DNA from: JANMZO01 sp963763135
Lineage (GTDB): Bacteria > Actinomycetota > Acidimicrobiia > Acidimicrobiales > JANYDT01
Direction: 5' to 3'
NCBI GenBank assembly: GCA_963763135.1
Contig: CAVXNJ010000003.1
Coordinates: 124,001 to 188,000 of the forward strand
Length of the DNA: 64,000 nt
Made by a program: the position numbers and the translations under genes. Within the stretch, counting starts at the first letter, position 1, and each line of letters begins with the position of its first letter. Under the pieces are notes generated by a model, which had not been told where the DNA came from, made no database searches, and saw only the letters and a list, made by a program, of their open reading frames with translations. Shown here in pieces: positions 1 through 9,104 of this stretch.

Positions 1-137
1 ACCGCAGCAACCTCGATCATCGGGGACTTCTTCAGGCCGGGTATGAACTTCTCCTCGGCGAACGACGATGTTGACAGAATTCCCCAACGCACTGGTTCCA
101 TGGCCCAAGGTTTAGCGCAATCTCTGAGCAACGTTGA

Positions 138-1190
138 TCAGGGTAGGGGGTTGGCATCATCTGCCGGCGTTGGCTCGATAGGCGTGTCGGTCGGCGCGAT
201 CGGCGCGTTAGTCGTGCGGTTACGACGCCGTGCGGACCGGCGCTTGAGCCACAGGGCCGCGGCCAGCAGGATGGCGAGAAAGGGAACAAACGGGAGGACC
301 GCACCGCTCGCGGCAGCGAGGGCCTGAGCGATGTCACCGAGTGCATCGACGCTGTTGCGCCAGGCCCGACGGAACGACGGTTCCCGGGTTTTGACCGGCG
401 CGACCACTGCGCTGTTGCCTTTGCTCACGAGCGTCAGGGTGATCGTCGACAGCGACGTCTGGTCGCCGAGCACGTTGAGTTGCCCCTGCATTGACTCGAT
501 CTCGGCCTCACGGTCGGAGAGTTCGTGCTCGATGAGCAGGATGTCGGACGGCTTGACGGCCTGGGTGATGAGCTGGCGCAGCCGTTCGGCGCTGATCTTC
601 TTCGAACGCAGGCGCGACTCGAGGTCCCGGTACTGGTTCGTCACCTCTTCCGATGCAATGTTCGTGGAGAGTACGGAGCCGAACTTCGACAACCGATTTA
701 TCATGGTGTCAAATTGACCCACGGGGATTCGGAACGTGAGGGTCACCTGGTCACTGAGACCGTACGTGGCCTCTTCCGAACCCAGGAAGCCACCGGCGGC
801 AGTGACGGCGTTTCGAAGCTTCGTCGTCGCGTCGGGAACGTTTGCCACCTCGAGGGTGACCTGTGCCGTGCGGATGATCTTTCGGTTGATAAGCGCGCTT
901 GGTGTTTGACCAGGAATCGAGGTAGCCGGCGCCGAACGGTCAGCGGCTGATTCGGCGACCGATACGGTGTCACCGGCGGCATCGCCGGTCGCCAGACCGA
1001 TAGCGGTCGCCGGCGAGTCTTTCCGTTCGGTTGCCGCCAAGGTCATGTCGGCATCGTTCTGAGACGAACTGGCGAACCTGTCATTCGAGCATGCGCCGAG
1101 CAACAACGTGCTTACGGCGAAGGCGGCCAGAACCCTCTTTGCGCGGCCGTTCTTTGGGTCCTGAACGAAAGCTCGTACTGATGCGTGCAT
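138..1190 (-). CDS. DUF4349-family lipoprotein
   Basis: A 350-residue envelope protein. A basic N-terminus and hydrophobic stretch end in a lipobox-like LLLGAC at about residues 29-34, so it is probably exported and lipidated. Residues about 100-270 match the DUF4349 pattern: they start near IIRTAQVTLEV, and a charged, probably coiled-coil stretch at about 200-240 (SRLRSKKISAERL) is followed by a beta-rich part. A transmembrane helix lies near 295-320, followed by an Arg-rich cytoplasmic tail. The family has no established reaction; a sensor or membrane-adaptor role is only a guess. It stands alone, 113 bases downstream of the VWA gene on the same strand. The ATG at 1190 is the only start that keeps the signal sequence. 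Confidence 0.85.
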   Translation of the reverse strand: MHASVRAFVQDPKNGRAKRVLAAFAVSTLLLGACSNDRFASSSQNDADMTLAATERKDSPATAIGLATGDAAGDTVSVAESAADRSAPATSIPGQTPSALINRKIIRTAQVTLEVANVPDATTKLRNAVTAAGGFLGSEEATYGLSDQVTLTFRIPVGQFDTMINRLSKFGSVLSTNIASEEVTNQYRDLESRLRSKKISAERLRQLITQAVKPSDILLIEHELSDREAEIESMQGQLNVLGDQTSLSTITLTLVSKGNSAVVAPVKTREPSFRRAWRNSVDALGDIAQALAAASGAVLPFVPFLAILLAAALWLKRRSARRRNRTTNAPIAPTDTPIEPTPADDANPLP

Positions 1191-1303
1191 GGTTTCCCCT
1201 TGTCGATCCCATCGATTGATGATGGTTCGACGTCGGGTGATCCTCGTTCAGTTCCGACCACGGAGATTTCTTTGCCAGGCACGAACGGCGGCGGATCTCC
1301 GGG

Positions 1304-2524
1304 TCATTCCGCTACAAGCCGCACGACCTGACCGAAGGGGAACTCTTCGTCGAGCAGGCCGCCGGGCGTTACCGCCCAAAGAACTGGTAGGTCGCAGGAT
1401 TCCGGGAACGGGCCGAAGCCATCGGTGAGATAGACCGCGACGCTGGGGCGGCCGTCGCCCAGGTCGTCGGCCCGTTGCAGCGCTTCAAAGAACGGTCGAA
1501 AGTCGGTTCCGCCTCCGCCCTGGGCGGGCGGGATCTCGTCGTGGGGGCCGATCATCCATGGTCCGTAAAGTTCAGCGTCGGCGTAGTACAGCGCACATTG
1601 AATCGCGGGGTACGCGCCGAGGACGGATTGCAGCTCGCCGACGAACGCCCGGAGGCCCTCCTCATCGACGCTTCCTGAGGTATCAATGCAGACGGCGATG
1701 CGCAGCGACTGGTCTTCGAGTGTTTCCAAATACAACCCACTGTGCACGTGCCGGCGATCAAACGCCGCGAAGTCGGTCGCCGAAGGCGTGAGGAAATTCC
1801 ACAGCAGGGCCCGCCAGTCGTGGGTCGCTTCCTCCACTGCTCCGAATGCCCGGTCGACTCCGGCCGGAAGCGTCCCATGGCGGTTGCCGCGTCCGACCGC
1901 AAGCGCCTGCGCATTTGCCTTGCGCCAGTGCTCCTCGATGGCCTTTCGCTGGGCGTCGCTCAGCGCTCCTTCGGACGTCGATACCGCGTCGCGGTCCGCG
2001 TTCCGCCCCTTGGCGTTCTTCGCTGCGTTGGCCGCCGATTTCTTCGCTTTGCCATCGATATTCGCATCACCGTTGTTGTCCGTCGAAGGTTCCAGGAGAT
2101 CGACGGTCATCTCGGGAAAGCGCTGCGGCGACTTCAGGAGGATTGCGTACACCTCCTCAGCCGAGTAGTTCTGCTGGTCGGGCTCGATCAGAGCCCCATC
2201 CGGGAGGGAGAAGTCGTTGCCGAGGACCAAGCCGTTGACGACGATGTCGGCCGCAACGTTCCAGAGCTGGGGATCTCTCGTTCCCCGGCGGGTCACGTGG
2301 CCGAGCGCGGCATGAAGGACCTCGTGCAGGAGGACTCCGTCGAGATGTTCCCGACTGAGCGATGCTGCGAACTCGGCGTTGACGAACACGTCGCGCCCGT
2401 CAGTCGCCATCGTCGGGACGTCGGTCGACTCGACGAAACGGGCGTGCAGGGCGATCGTGGCGAAGAAGGGCGACTTCAGCTGCAGTCGTAGTAACGACGC
2501 GCTGATCTCACGCATCAGGTCCAT
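1304..2524 (-). CDS. DUF2201-type metallopeptidase-like protein with VWA domain
   Basis: A 406-residue protein with two parts. The N-terminal half carries a zinc-protease-like motif HEVLHAALGH (about residues 67-76, HExxHxxxGH). The C-terminal part is VWA-like, with a MIDAS-type DTSGS near residue 280 and a downstream GGGGTDF. A low-complexity charged linker (about 140-215) separates them. This architecture is typical of the putative metallopeptidase/VWA family that travels with MoxR AAA ATPases. Its start lies 3 bases after the stop of the repeat-protein gene, making it the last gene of an AAA - repeat protein - VWA operon. Inference: the VWA part is the metal-dependent partner or effector acted on by the ATPase. 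Proteolysis is unproven for this family. Confidence 0.85.
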   Translation of the reverse strand: MDLMREISASLLRLQLKSPFFATIALHARFVESTDVPTMATDGRDVFVNAEFAASLSREHLDGVLLHEVLHAALGHVTRRGTRDPQLWNVAADIVVNGLVLGNDFSLPDGALIEPDQQNYSAEEVYAILLKSPQRFPEMTVDLLEPSTDNNGDANIDGKAKKSAANAAKNAKGRNADRDAVSTSEGALSDAQRKAIEEHWRKANAQALAVGRGNRHGTLPAGVDRAFGAVEEATHDWRALLWNFLTPSATDFAAFDRRHVHSGLYLETLEDQSLRIAVCIDTSGSVDEEGLRAFVGELQSVLGAYPAIQCALYYADAELYGPWMIGPHDEIPPAQGGGGTDFRPFFEALQRADDLGDGRPSVAVYLTDGFGPFPESCDLPVLWAVTPGGLLDEEFPFGQVVRLVAE

Positions 2525-2527
2525 GCG

Positions 2528-5422
2528 TTACACCTCGTCCAGGCGGAGTCGAGCGGCGCGTCGAACGCGGTAGTCGGCGTCGAAAGCGAGCCTGGCCACG
2601 ATCGGCGAGGGCGTGTTCGGATGCGTGGCGACGGTGAGCCGAATTTGCCACTCGGGAGCCTGCCAGTGTCGACGGCGACGCAATTCCAGCGGGGAGCAGT
2701 TCTCCGAGGCGACGAAAACCAGACGATCGTGCGGTTCGGCGGAGCGGGCCAGCTTGCGTATGGCGGAGCGTTGGATTTCGGCGCGCAGCTGCCGTGGTAG
2801 TCGGGGATGACGGCTCGCCGCGATGCGCACCGCATCATCGGAATCAACGATAAGTTCACTTAGTAGTTGCGACGTGGTGGCAGGGTTCGTCGCTACTGCA
2901 CGGCGGACATCACGGTCGGCTTCGGTGCCCAGGCGTCGAAGAATCGCCTTGGTCGCCTTTGGATGACGCGCCACATCTTCGCGGACTCGCCAGTTCTCGT
3001 CTCGAGCGAGGGAGGAGAGAATGCGGGGAGGGGTGCTCGGGTGCTGGGCTACAAGCCGACGCGACAGCGGCGACGCGCCGGCCAAGTCCTTGAGGACGCC
3101 TGCGGGAAGCGGCCTGTGTTCGGCGAGATCACGGTAGAGCTGACGGGACTGGTCGGACAGTCGAGGGTGTGCGGCGACCGTGGCCCGAAGGTCATCGTCA
3201 TCGTCGTAGACCATTTCCTCGACGACACACTGCTCCAAATCCGGCCGAGCGAGAATCGCGGCCCGGACCGACGTGTGCGGATCCTGGGAAAGGTCGTGGA
3301 CGACGTTGTGCGGCAGGGGGCGTTCGAGGGACGCCACGGCGGTCCGCACGTCGTAGTCGGAATCGGTCGCCAGCGTCTGGAGCAGTGAGTCGCTGAGCAG
3401 CGGGTGCTGGACGACGCACGCACGTGTGTACCAGTCGTCGGACGCGGCCATCGCCGACAACAGGGTGACGTCGGAACAGCGACGAACGGCATGCTGACGG
3501 AGCCAGGACGGAGCAGTTCGAAGTAAGGCAACGTCTGAGCGATTGGAACGCGTGACGCCTGCGAGCATACGTCGGCACTGATCAGCGCGCTTACTAAGGT
3601 TGGCTTCACGCTTGTCATGAAACAACTGCACGACTGCCTCGTCGGGTAGGTCGGTCCGTTCCGCGATTCGCTGCTGGACGCCCGGGTCGGTATCGGCCGC
3701 AAGCTTTATGATTGCGCCACGCGTCAGCGAACCCCGTGAGGCCACACACTGCCGAACGCTCTCTTCGATGTCCGACGCCAGGGTCTCCAGCGTCGATTCG
3801 AGTGCCAGTTCATGTTCGGCGACAGCCAAGCGAACGATTGATGCCAGGTCGACCGCATAGAGGTCGAGTTGTTGGGCGCTGGTGGCCAACTGGACAAGCC
3901 TCCGACGGACTTCGGGATGAGCCGGGTCGGCAACGTTCTTGACCAACTCGTCGGTCGTCGCCGGATTGTTCAGTGCAGCAGCCCGAACGTCAGCGTCGGT
4001 GTCGCGCATGAGCCGATCAAGGATGTCGGTCGGCGCGGAATGGTTGCCGGCGCATGCGACCCGGACTCTCCAGTCGGGATCGGCCGACAAACTCCGCAAC
4101 AGTTCGAGGGGAATGAGTGGGTGGCGCCCGAGTAAAACGCTGACTCCCGGGGTGGAGTCGAGCAGTGCGATCAGCGCATCACGCCCTTCCTCGGTGTGGA
4201 CAACGCTCGAGCCGTCGACAGCGCGCTCACGCGACACGTCGCCTCCATCAGCCACTCCTGAAGCTGGACCCTGCCGGACCTCGTCGGCGATGTCCGTTGT
4301 CGCTCGCTCACGGGCAAGTCGCCGTTGAGCGGCTGATGACACCTCTTCCACCCGATCCCCGGCGAGGAGTCCGAGGAGGAACTGCGGAATGGAGGCGTTG
4401 GTGGTCAGAGCCACGCGTACGTCTTTGTCGTTGTCGGCCGCCAGTTGCGCCATGACTTTGAGGCTGGCGGACGGGTTGCCGGCCACGGCTTCGCGAAGCC
4501 GCCAATTGGGGCTGTCGGCAAATTCGCCCAAAGTGGCCTCGGGGCAATTGGCGTGCCGGGCGATGAGGAGCTCGACGCTCGAACCGTAGGGCAGCCCGTC
4601 GAGTGCCGACATGTCTACATCGGGGGTGTTCGCTTCGAGGGCGTCCAGGGCTCGAAGCACGTTGTTCGGAACTGCCGGATGGGAGCGGGCCATGTCGCGT
4701 GTGGTGTCGTCGTCGTCGAGCAGCAGTGCGGCCAGTACCGGAGGCGGAGCCGCGGCAGATGCTGCGATTGAACGCCGAACCTGAACGTCGCCACCGATGA
4801 GTGCGCCGAACAGGCCCGGGGGAACCACGCCCAGATCCACGAGGATGGAAATTTCGAGTCCGGCGGTTGACGGACCACCCCACTCCGCTGTCTCATCGGA
4901 CAGGTCGCTCGACGACATCCGGTGGGGCCCGTCGGTGTGGATCGCCGTTTCGGGCTCTCCTTCCGGACGCAGGTTGACGTGGGCCCGGGCCGCTCGTTCG
5001 ACCGGTTCGTAGCCGCTTTCCAACAGGAGCGCCAGAACCTCGGCCGGGCAATCGGGGTTCTGTATCACCGCATGTTGGTCGTCGACGTCGCCGAACCGGG
5101 CGGCCCACCACAGTAGGCCTACCGGCGTGCCGGGCTCCATGAGCAGCCTGTGCCTCGCTACGGACTCGAACGTGCCGAGCCAATTGGCGTCCTCGAGCAA
5201 CAGCCAATCGAGAATCGGATTACCGGCCACTGCCTCGGGAAACACCCGGGCCAGCACACCGAGAACGTCGTTGGAAGTATTTGCGTTGGCGGCGACGGCG
5301 CTTCGGACTGCCCGGGATCGGTGTCGGCTCAGGCGCTTCAGTTCCTCGACTGGGGTTTCAGGGTCCTCTGCGCGCATAGTAATGGCGTCGATGGCGTTGA
5401 CGCGGGCCGGAATCGGTTCCAA
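2528..5422 (-). CDS. Large leucine-rich-variant / HEAT-like repeat protein
   Basis: A 964-residue protein built almost wholly of helical repeats of about 24 residues, with the pattern D-x-x-x-x-VR-x-x-V/A-x-x-N/H-P-x-x-P/T-x-x-x-L (for example DADVRAAALNNPATTDELV). These resemble leucine-rich-variant and HEAT-type repeats. It has no catalytic motif, signal peptide or membrane span, so it is probably a cytoplasmic scaffold. It starts with TTG at 5422, one base after the AAA gene's stop; an internal ATG at 5374 is a possible alternative. The sandwiched position between a MoxR ATPase and a VWA protein suggests that it bridges the two or recognises the client. A repeat protein this long in that slot is unusual. 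The function is inferred from context only. Confidence 0.8.
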   Translation of the reverse strand: MEPIPARVNAIDAITMRAEDPETPVEELKRLSRHRSRAVRSAVAANANTSNDVLGVLARVFPEAVAGNPILDWLLLEDANWLGTFESVARHRLLMEPGTPVGLLWWAARFGDVDDQHAVIQNPDCPAEVLALLLESGYEPVERAARAHVNLRPEGEPETAIHTDGPHRMSSSDLSDETAEWGGPSTAGLEISILVDLGVVPPGLFGALIGGDVQVRRSIAASAAAPPPVLAALLLDDDDTTRDMARSHPAVPNNVLRALDALEANTPDVDMSALDGLPYGSSVELLIARHANCPEATLGEFADSPNWRLREAVAGNPSASLKVMAQLAADNDKDVRVALTTNASIPQFLLGLLAGDRVEEVSSAAQRRLARERATTDIADEVRQGPASGVADGGDVSRERAVDGSSVVHTEEGRDALIALLDSTPGVSVLLGRHPLIPLELLRSLSADPDWRVRVACAGNHSAPTDILDRLMRDTDADVRAAALNNPATTDELVKNVADPAHPEVRRRLVQLATSAQQLDLYAVDLASIVRLAVAEHELALESTLETLASDIEESVRQCVASRGSLTRGAIIKLAADTDPGVQQRIAERTDLPDEAVVQLFHDKREANLSKRADQCRRMLAGVTRSNRSDVALLRTAPSWLRQHAVRRCSDVTLLSAMAASDDWYTRACVVQHPLLSDSLLQTLATDSDYDVRTAVASLERPLPHNVVHDLSQDPHTSVRAAILARPDLEQCVVEEMVYDDDDDLRATVAAHPRLSDQSRQLYRDLAEHRPLPAGVLKDLAGASPLSRRLVAQHPSTPPRILSSLARDENWRVREDVARHPKATKAILRRLGTEADRDVRRAVATNPATTSQLLSELIVDSDDAVRIAASRHPRLPRQLRAEIQRSAIRKLARSAEPHDRLVFVASENCSPLELRRRRHWQAPEWQIRLTVATHPNTPSPIVARLAFDADYRVRRAARLRLDEV

Positions 5423-5423
5423 C

Positions 5424-6473
5424 TTATTCCGGCTGTTCGCCGTGGCCGGTCAGGCCGGCGTATTCACCGATGAATGTCATGAAGCGCGGTTCCTGCTTCG
5501 AGAGTGTGGCGAGAACTCCCATCTGGCCTTTGCCGCGAAGCCGCCAGGCGACGTCGGCCGCGTAGAGCTGCACCCATTCCGGCGTAGCCCGGTCAACGAG
5601 CCAGCCAAATCCGGCAACCGCCTTCTTGGCCGAATCGGCGCGAAGGGCCAAGCCCAGGGTGAGGGCGTACCGGGCCGAAGGTTCGTCGGGCCAGGCCAGG
5701 TTGGCGCCGCCGGTCCCAAGGATGGCGTCGATGCCTGGAAGCGCGCTGTACACCTCGCAGAACGCGTCGAACTCCGAGGCTGCGGCGTCGCCCACGGCGG
5801 GAGCAATCGATGCGCCGATCGACAGTAGGGTGTTGGCCATCTCCCAGCTTCGGGGGCTGGGCCATGCCGGCCGCTTCGGATCGAGCGCGTGGAGCATGGA
5901 GGGCCGAAATGCGAGGAACGAGGCGATGCGCTCGTCCAGCCCGCGGGTGCTCACGTAGCGGCGGAAGCTGTCGAGATCGGCGGTGACGTCGAGGTGCAGG
6001 AATCGGTTGGCCAGCGGAGCCGGCATGTCGTGGACGGAGGCCCGGTCCTCCTTGCGGTTTCCGGCGGCCCAGACGAACCAGCCGTCGGGAAGTTCGTAGG
6101 AACCGACCCGCCGATCGAGGATGAGTTGCTGTGCCACACCCTGCATCGTGGGTGGTGCCATGTTGAGCTCGTCGAGGAAGAGAATGCCCGATCCATCACG
6201 GGGGAGGAACTCGGGTGGGAACCAGCGGGAGATTCCGTTGTCGGGGACCGGGAGACCTCGGAGATCGGTCGGAGCCAGTTGGCTGAGTCTCACGTCGACA
6301 AATCCGAGGCCGGCCTCTTTGGCCACCCGGGCTACAACGGAACTCTTTCCCACTCCTGGAGGACCCCAGATCATGATGGCGTGACGGACCTGGTTGGCGA
6401 CGAACTGAGCCAGTGCTTCGCCCAGTGCTTCTGGAGTCATGTGCGGAACGGTATCCAATCTGTGGAGGGACAT
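5424..6473 (-). CDS. MoxR-type AAA+ ATPase
   Basis: A 349-residue ATPase from the ATG at 6473. An upstream in-frame extension to 6554 looks non-conserved. Visible motifs are Walker A GPPGVGKSS at about residues 37-45, Walker B GILFLDELN and a sensor-1-like WAAGNRKED, as in MoxR/RavA AAA+ proteins. These usually act as chaperones that remodel or load metal into VWA-domain partners. It is the first gene of a three-gene operon with the repeat protein and the DUF2201/VWA protein. Gaps of one and three bases imply tight co-translation. The AraC-type gene upstream is on the same strand, 135 bases away. Confidence 0.88.
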   Translation of the reverse strand: MSLHRLDTVPHMTPEALGEALAQFVANQVRHAIMIWGPPGVGKSSVVARVAKEAGLGFVDVRLSQLAPTDLRGLPVPDNGISRWFPPEFLPRDGSGILFLDELNMAPPTMQGVAQQLILDRRVGSYELPDGWFVWAAGNRKEDRASVHDMPAPLANRFLHLDVTADLDSFRRYVSTRGLDERIASFLAFRPSMLHALDPKRPAWPSPRSWEMANTLLSIGASIAPAVGDAAASEFDAFCEVYSALPGIDAILGTGGANLAWPDEPSARYALTLGLALRADSAKKAVAGFGWLVDRATPEWVQLYAADVAWRLRGKGQMGVLATLSKQEPRFMTFIGEYAGLTGHGEQPE

Positions 6474-6608
6474 TCGTTTCCAACGTTCAATCCCGGGGTT
6501 TGTTCCCACCGGGGACACGACGCGTCGTTGCGTGGTTTGTGCTTCCCGGCGCAACGGAATCCGTACACACGATGCCCCGGTGCTGCGAAAGCGTTGGGCT
6601 CTGAGCGC

Positions 6609-7616
6609 TCAGGCCGCTCCGGTGTGGAACGTCTGGCGGTACTGGAGCGGGCTTACACCGACGACGCGGCCGAAGTGGATGCGAAGGTTGGCCGCGGTTC
6701 CGAGCCCGATCTGAGCGGCAATCCGCTCGATCGGAAGCGCCGTCGACTCGAGCAAGCGCTGGGCTTCGAACACGCGCTGATGGAGCAACCACTGCAGTGG
6801 TGTCGTGCCGGTCGAATCGCGAAATCTGCGCGCATACGTTCTGGTCGACATGTGCGCGTGGCGGGCCAGGATCTCGACGGTGATCGTTCGACCGAGGTGT
6901 GACTGGGCCCAGGTTTGCGAATCAGCGATCGGATCGGTCGCATCCGCTGGGCTCGGTCGGAACTCGGCGGGGGACACGATGTACTGGGCCTGCCCGCCGG
7001 TTCGGTGGGCCGGCATGACCATGCGACGGGCGATTATGTTCGCAACCTCTGCGCCGTGGCGTTTTCGCATGATGTGGAGCGAAAGATCGATTGCCGCCGC
7101 GGTTCCCGCCGAGGTGAATATTCCCGAGTCGTCATCCACATACAGCACGTCGCTGTCGAAACACACGCGCGGATGGGCGGCCTGGAGACCGGCGACATGC
7201 ATCCAGTGGGTGGTGGCGCGTTTGTCGTCGAGCAATCCGGCGGAAGCGAACACGTGAGCGCCGGAACAGAACGAGGCGAGCCAAGCACCCCGACGATGAG
7301 CTCGCTGGAGTTCTGTCGCCACGTCGGCACCGACCGGGGTCCTGAAACTCCCGGACCACCCGGGGCAGATGATCAGGTCGGCTTTCCGGAGGAGGGTGAG
7401 ATCGTGATCCACAAACGCATCAAACCCGCCCGGTTTGCTGCCCACCCGGCCAGTCTCTCCCGGGGTGCACAGTGCGACACGGTATCTGGGGACTCCCATT
7501 GCACTGCGGTCGAGTCCGAACACCTCGCAGGCCACTGCCGTTTCGAACACGGGGAAGGGCGGAAACACAAGCACAGCAACGAGCGGAGGTAGCCGTCTGG
7601 TGGTGCGGGAAGGCAT
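6609..7616 (-). CDS. GlxA/FtrA-type AraC family transcriptional regulator
   Basis: A 335-residue regulator with an N-terminal DJ-1/PfpI-like domain (about 10-190) and a C-terminal AraC-type double helix-turn-helix (about 240-330, including TYARRFRDSTGTTPLQWL and PIERIAAQIGLG). The DJ-1 part keeps the nucleophile-elbow-like FCSGAHVFASAGLL. This domain pair defines GlxA-type activators, which usually sense a small metabolite through the DJ-1 fold. It is divergent from the DinB-family gene, with 70 bases between the starts, so that gene is a candidate target. The ligand is unknown. Confidence 0.9.
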   Translation of the reverse strand: MPSRTTRRLPPLVAVLVFPPFPVFETAVACEVFGLDRSAMGVPRYRVALCTPGETGRVGSKPGGFDAFVDHDLTLLRKADLIICPGWSGSFRTPVGADVATELQRAHRRGAWLASFCSGAHVFASAGLLDDKRATTHWMHVAGLQAAHPRVCFDSDVLYVDDDSGIFTSAGTAAAIDLSLHIMRKRHGAEVANIIARRMVMPAHRTGGQAQYIVSPAEFRPSPADATDPIADSQTWAQSHLGRTITVEILARHAHMSTRTYARRFRDSTGTTPLQWLLHQRVFEAQRLLESTALPIERIAAQIGLGTAANLRIHFGRVVGVSPLQYRQTFHTGAA

Positions 7617-7686
7617 GGCGGAAATCTAGTGGGTATTGGCAGAACTGCCAATGGTCAATGCGACGGTTCTTGGACAGAATTAGCCC

Positions 7687-8163
7687 ATGACAAGGCTCAC
7701 TCTCGAAGAACGAACATCGCTCATCGCAACCTATGGCGATGGGCATCGCGTGGTTGTCGAGGCGCTATCCGGCGCCACGCCCGAGGAACTCGACCGTAGT
7801 TATCCGGGGGAATGGTCGGCTCGTCAGGTCTTGCACCACCTGGCCGACTCGGAGACGTTTTCATATGGGCGCATACGAACGATTCTGGCCGACGACAACG
7901 CCGTAATTCACGCCTATGACGAAGCGGAGTTTGCCCGGCGACTCAGCTACGACCGACCGATCGAGTTGTCGCTCACCGTGCTTGGAGCGGTTCGGGCCGC
8001 GACGGTCGAACTGCTGGAGCTTCTGACCGAAGCCCAATGGGCGCGGACCGGTACGCACACCGAATCCGGTGAATACGGAGCCGAACGCTGGCTCGAGATC
8101 TATGCCGCCCACGCGCACGATCATGCCGAGCAGATCAAGCGGGCGCGCCGGGGCGAGAAGTAG
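7687..8163 (+). CDS. DinB-family (DinB_2) four-helix protein
   Basis: A 158-residue protein with the DinB/YfiT-like helical pattern. It has an early helix, then GEWSARQVLHHLADSE near residues 40-55, and a C-terminal HAHDHAEQI. The spaced His residues (HH in the middle, H-x-H-x-H at the end) fit the usual metal triad of this superfamily, whose members include thiol-dependent transferases. The substrate cannot be read from the sequence. It is expressed divergently from the GlxA-type regulator. Confidence 0.8.
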   Translation: MTRLTLEERTSLIATYGDGHRVVVEALSGATPEELDRSYPGEWSARQVLHHLADSETFSYGRIRTILADDNAVIHAYDEAEFARRLSYDRPIELSLTVLGAVRAATVELLELLTEAQWARTGTHTESGEYGAERWLEIYAAHAHDHAEQIKRARRGEK

Positions 8164-8325
8164 CCAACTCGCCGGTTCCGCCGTCGATGCAGCATGACGG
8201 GCGGTCGATGACCGGGTGTTGACAGGCGGGTCGAGCGAGGCGGTCGGAGGAGCGGGTTGGGTTTGCGCGGCGTCAACTCGGTAGCTTTCTGGACAGCGCA
8301 ACTGCGACGTTCCGGAGGACACGAA

Positions 8326-9099
8326 GTGACACTTGAGTTTTGTGCGGTCGAGAAGACAAATCACGTGATGACCGTGACGATCAACCGTCCCGATCGGTTG
8401 AACGCACTCCACCCGCCGGCGAATGCCGAGCTGGGTCGGGTGTTCGATGAGTTCGCCGCCGACGACGAACTCTGGGTCGCGATAATCACCGGCGCCGGCC
8501 GGGCATTCAGCGCCGGAAACGACCTTCGCTACCAGGCGGAAGGCGGGGCTCGGGCCGATACGCCCCGTGGCTTCGGCGGTTTGACGTCTCGCTTCGACTG
8601 CGAGAAGCCGATCATTGCCGCAGTCAACGGCATCGCGATGGGCGGCGGATTCGAGATCGCCCTCGCGTGCGACCTGATCATCGCTTCCGACGGCGCCATC
8701 TTCGCGTTGCCCGAGCCGAAGGTCGGTCTGGCCGCACTGGCGGGCGGGCTGCAGCGACTTCCCCGTGCAATCGGGCCGAAGCGAGCGCTCGGGATGATCC
8801 TGACCGGGCGACGGGTTTCCGCCCAGGAAGGGTACGAACTCGGCTTCGTGAACGAGGTGGTGCCCGGCGAGCAGCTGATGGCGAAAGCCAACGAGTGGGC
8901 CGAACAGATCCTTTCCTGCTCGCCGCTTTCGATCCGGGCCAGCAAAGACGTCGTCTACCGCAGCCTCGACATGGAGTCGCTGGCCGAGTCGATGTCCAAC
9001 CCGTATGACTCGGTGCGTCGGCTCGTGAAGAGCGAAGACTTCGTTGAAGGACCCCGGGCATTTTCCGAAAAGCGACCACCCAACTGGAAAGGACGGTAA
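8326..9099 (+). CDS. Enoyl-CoA hydratase/isomerase family protein
   Basis: A 257-residue crotonase-fold enzyme. I chose the GTG at 8326 because a strong GGAGG ribosome site lies 8 bases upstream; in-frame codons back to 8257 lack one. Both catalytic glutamates of true enoyl-CoA hydratases can be placed, in GGGFEIALACD and FALPEPKVGL. The oxyanion-hole segment GRAFSAGNDLRY is also present. It is therefore likely an active hydratase on an acyl-CoA, in fatty-acid, amino-acid or carnitine-type catabolism. The next gene, a second crotonase, starts 5 bases after its stop, so the two are co-transcribed. Confidence 0.88.
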   Translation: MTLEFCAVEKTNHVMTVTINRPDRLNALHPPANAELGRVFDEFAADDELWVAIITGAGRAFSAGNDLRYQAEGGARADTPRGFGGLTSRFDCEKPIIAAVNGIAMGGGFEIALACDLIIASDGAIFALPEPKVGLAALAGGLQRLPRAIGPKRALGMILTGRRVSAQEGYELGFVNEVVPGEQLMAKANEWAEQILSCSPLSIRASKDVVYRSLDMESLAESMSNPYDSVRRLVKSEDFVEGPRAFSEKRPPNWKGR

Positions 9100-9104
9100 C
9101 CCCG

